This document shows positions 62,646 through 64,000 of a DNA stretch of 64,000 bases, piece after piece; position 1 is the stretch's first letter; each line of letters begins with the position of its first letter. Where the stretch lies: the NCBI RefSeq assembly GCF_003862475.1, contig NZ_RRCO01000003.1, forward strand, positions 248,001 through 312,000. The letters run 5' to 3'. Origin of the DNA: Lachnoanaerobaculum gingivalis. GTDB taxonomy: Bacteria > Bacillota > Clostridia > Lachnospirales > Lachnospiraceae. The notes beneath the pieces were generated by a model that did not search any database, was not told where the DNA came from, and saw only the letters and a list, made by a program, of their open reading frames with translations. The position numbers were made by a program, and so were the translations under genes.

Positions 62646-64000
62646 TTACTTATAAAGCGGACCATAGTAAGCACATGCTCTGTAGTCCTGTCCCTCTAAA
62701 TCAGCTGTACCAAATCCGTTAAATGAATGCGGTCTGAATATTCTCTCGCCCTCAATATTGTGGAATGCTACAGGGATTCTAAGCATTGAAGCCAATGTAA
62801 GAAGTCTGTCTCCTACATGTCCTTCTACTGTTGCACCGTGGTTTGCACCCCACTTAGCCATAACATTATATACTGAATCCGCAGCGCCTACACCGATCTT
62901 TGGTGCGAACCATGTTGTCGGCCAAGTCTTGCTTGTTCTCTCATCAAGGATTCTATGTACATCATCATCAAGTACACATGTATGTCCTTCTATTACCTGA
63001 AGTGTAGGTCCTACACCTTCAACCATATTTACTCTGATCATAGTAACAGGCATTTCTGCTGATGTCTTAAAGTGTGATGAGAAACCGCCGCCTCTAAAGT
63101 ACTCATAGTCGGCTCTGCACCAGTCGGTAGCCTCACAGCATGCCTTAACATCTTCATCTGTAAGGTTCCACCACTCCTTCATTGTTCCGTTACCGTTCTC
63201 ATCCTTAGCTGCCGCACTTGCGTCAAGACAGCTTGCACCTGAGTTGATAAGATGGATGATACCGTTCTTAGCATATCCGCCAAGTTCTTTTCCGCTTACT
63301 CTCTTTACTGCATCAGGTGACCAGTATGTTCTGACATCTGAGAAGATAGGAGCCTTTCCTGTAGAAAGCCATCCGAACATCATAGCTACACCGTTTAATG
63401 TATCATTCTCTGTTGCAAACGGAGTCGGCATTTTCTTACCGTTCCAGTTGAAACCTGAAGCCATAATAGCCTCTGTAAAGTCTGCGTTCGGAAGCCAGTC
63501 TGTCCACATTCTCTGTCCCTGGAATCCGCCTGCAATACCGTTTCTTCCAAGTGACTCCTCATGCCATCCCATTTCGGCAAGCTTCGGATTTCCTTCAAGG
63601 ATATCTCTTACTACCATTGCATGCTTTACGCAGAATTCCCACTGCTCGTCATCCTTGATATATCTTGATTTCTTTATTATCTCAGGGAAGTCCTTACCTG
63701 CATTGATATCCATACCCTCTTTGCAGTATTCCTTTACCCATGCAAGAGCTCTTTCAAACTCTTCATGATCATAGATACCAAGTGTAATTCTTCTAAGAAC
63801 CTCTGTCATATCTACCCATTCGGTTCTCATTCCGAGATACTTCTGTAAGAAGTCTACGTTTACCACACTACCTGCAATACCCATAGATACCGAACCGATA
63901 TTTACATATGACTTATTCTTCATGATACCGACTGCAACAGCTCCTCTTGCAAAGTCTAAGATCTTCTTTGCAACGTCTGCTGTAATAGTTGTTTCATCCT
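62646..64000 (-). CDS. fucI: L-fucose isomerase (5' end outside window)
   Basis: C-terminal 451 residues or so of FucI; the frame remains open to the end of the window, and the ATG at 63923 is internal (FARGAVAVGIMKNKSY runs through it). Recognisable parts: SYVNIGSVSMGIAGSVVNVD, GGFQGQRMWTDWLPN, GWHEESLGRNGIAGG, and the C-terminal HNIEGERIFRPHSFNGFGTA with conserved His and Gly. The full enzyme is about 590 residues and converts L-fucose to L-fuculose with Mn2+. It precedes fucA by 54 bases in the same direction and heads the visible operon. Confidence 0.95.
   Translation of the reverse strand, partial: DETTITADVAKKILDFARGAVAVGIMKNKSYVNIGSVSMGIAGSVVNVDFLQKYLGMRTEWVDMTEVLRRITLGIYDHEEFERALAWVKEYCKEGMDINAGKDFPEIIKKSRYIKDDEQWEFCVKHAMVVRDILEGNPKLAEMGWHEESLGRNGIAGGFQGQRMWTDWLPNADFTEAIMASGFNWNGKKMPTPFATENDTLNGVAMMFGWLSTGKAPIFSDVRTYWSPDAVKRVSGKELGGYAKNGIIHLINSGASCLDASAAAKDENGNGTMKEWWNLTDEDVKACCEATDWCRADYEYFRGGGFSSHFKTSAEMPVTMIRVNMVEGVGPTLQVIEGHTCVLDDDVHRILDERTSKTWPTTWFAPKIGVGAADSVYNVMAKWGANHGATVEGHVGDRLLTLASMLRIPVAFHNIEGERIFRPHSFNGFGTADLEGQDYRACAYYGPLYK

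Noticed and set aside
63244-63768. 174-codon + strand ORF
   Set aside because: Antisense to fucI, whose protein motifs are unmistakable on the minus strand.
1-64000. tRNA and rRNA genes or large riboswitches
   Set aside because: Intergenic regions were read on both strands; no cloverleaf with conserved GGTTCRANNCC, rRNA segment or recognisable riboswitch core was found.

Overview
The window is AT-rich bacterial DNA with short intergenic gaps, strong AGGAGG-type ribosome binding sites and low-GC Firmicute gene families (DUF6440, YhaM, S1C/PDZ, AI-2E permease, CUT2 sugar ABC genes, IS1182). This fits an anaerobic member of the Clostridia. Lachnospiraceae, perhaps a Lachnoanaerobaculum-like genus, is my best guess from gene content. 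No rRNA or tRNA gene and no CRISPR array was seen. Nearly every gene lies on the minus strand.

Layout. 1-0.8 kb: 3' part of an IS110-family transposase. 0.8-8.5 kb: small metabolic and hypothetical genes (GNAT, aldehyde dehydrogenase, FGE/SUMF-like), a broken helicase/HNH locus, and a membrane protein preceded by the remnant of its own paralogue. 8.5-15.3 kb: a TetR-controlled operon encoding two half-size exporter-fold ABC proteins and a complete ECF transporter (S, T and double-ATPase), with a 26-bp perfect palindrome at the promoter. 15.4-19.1 kb: an AlbA_2/ATPase-type regulator with a helically phased repeat array over its promoter, then a complete IS1182-type element. 19.1-24.8 kb: PepSY protein, hypotheticals, an SRA/EVE-like protein, a Fic protein, and much debris (two DUF6361 starts, an AbiEi gene with one nonsense codon, a hybrid pseudogene). 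24.9-39.2 kb: a defence island with a type I restriction-modification set (hsdMSR), 2 kb of decayed genes and small ORFs, and a complete QatABCD anti-phage operon. 39.6-48.6 kb: core-type genes (rlmD, a YhaM-type nuclease, an HtrA-like protein with no visible catalytic triad, an AI-2E family permease), a NitT/TauT-type ABC importer, and a lysine/glutamate-rich repeat protein. 48.7-55.5 kb: an RND efflux operon with two TolC-like proteins. 55.8-64 kb: two small zinc-ribbon proteins, then an L-fucose utilisation operon (fucI, fucA, CUT2 ABC importer, mutarotase, fucO).

How it works together. The fucose operon would import L-fucose, set its anomer, isomerise it to fuculose, cleave fuculose-1-phosphate to DHAP and lactaldehyde, and reduce lactaldehyde to 1,2-propanediol; no kinase gene is in view. 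The 25-39 kb block combines DNA-modification immunity (type I RM) with Qat immunity. The decayed genes beside it (AbiEi, DUF6361, methyltransferase trace, frameshifted fragments) suggest repeated gain and loss of defence genes there. The most noteworthy items are the Qat operon in this island, the two promoter-embedded repeat structures (TetR palindrome; 11-bp phased TTGAAGT array), the hybrid duplication built from Fic and SRA-like gene pieces, and the apparent pseudoprotease.
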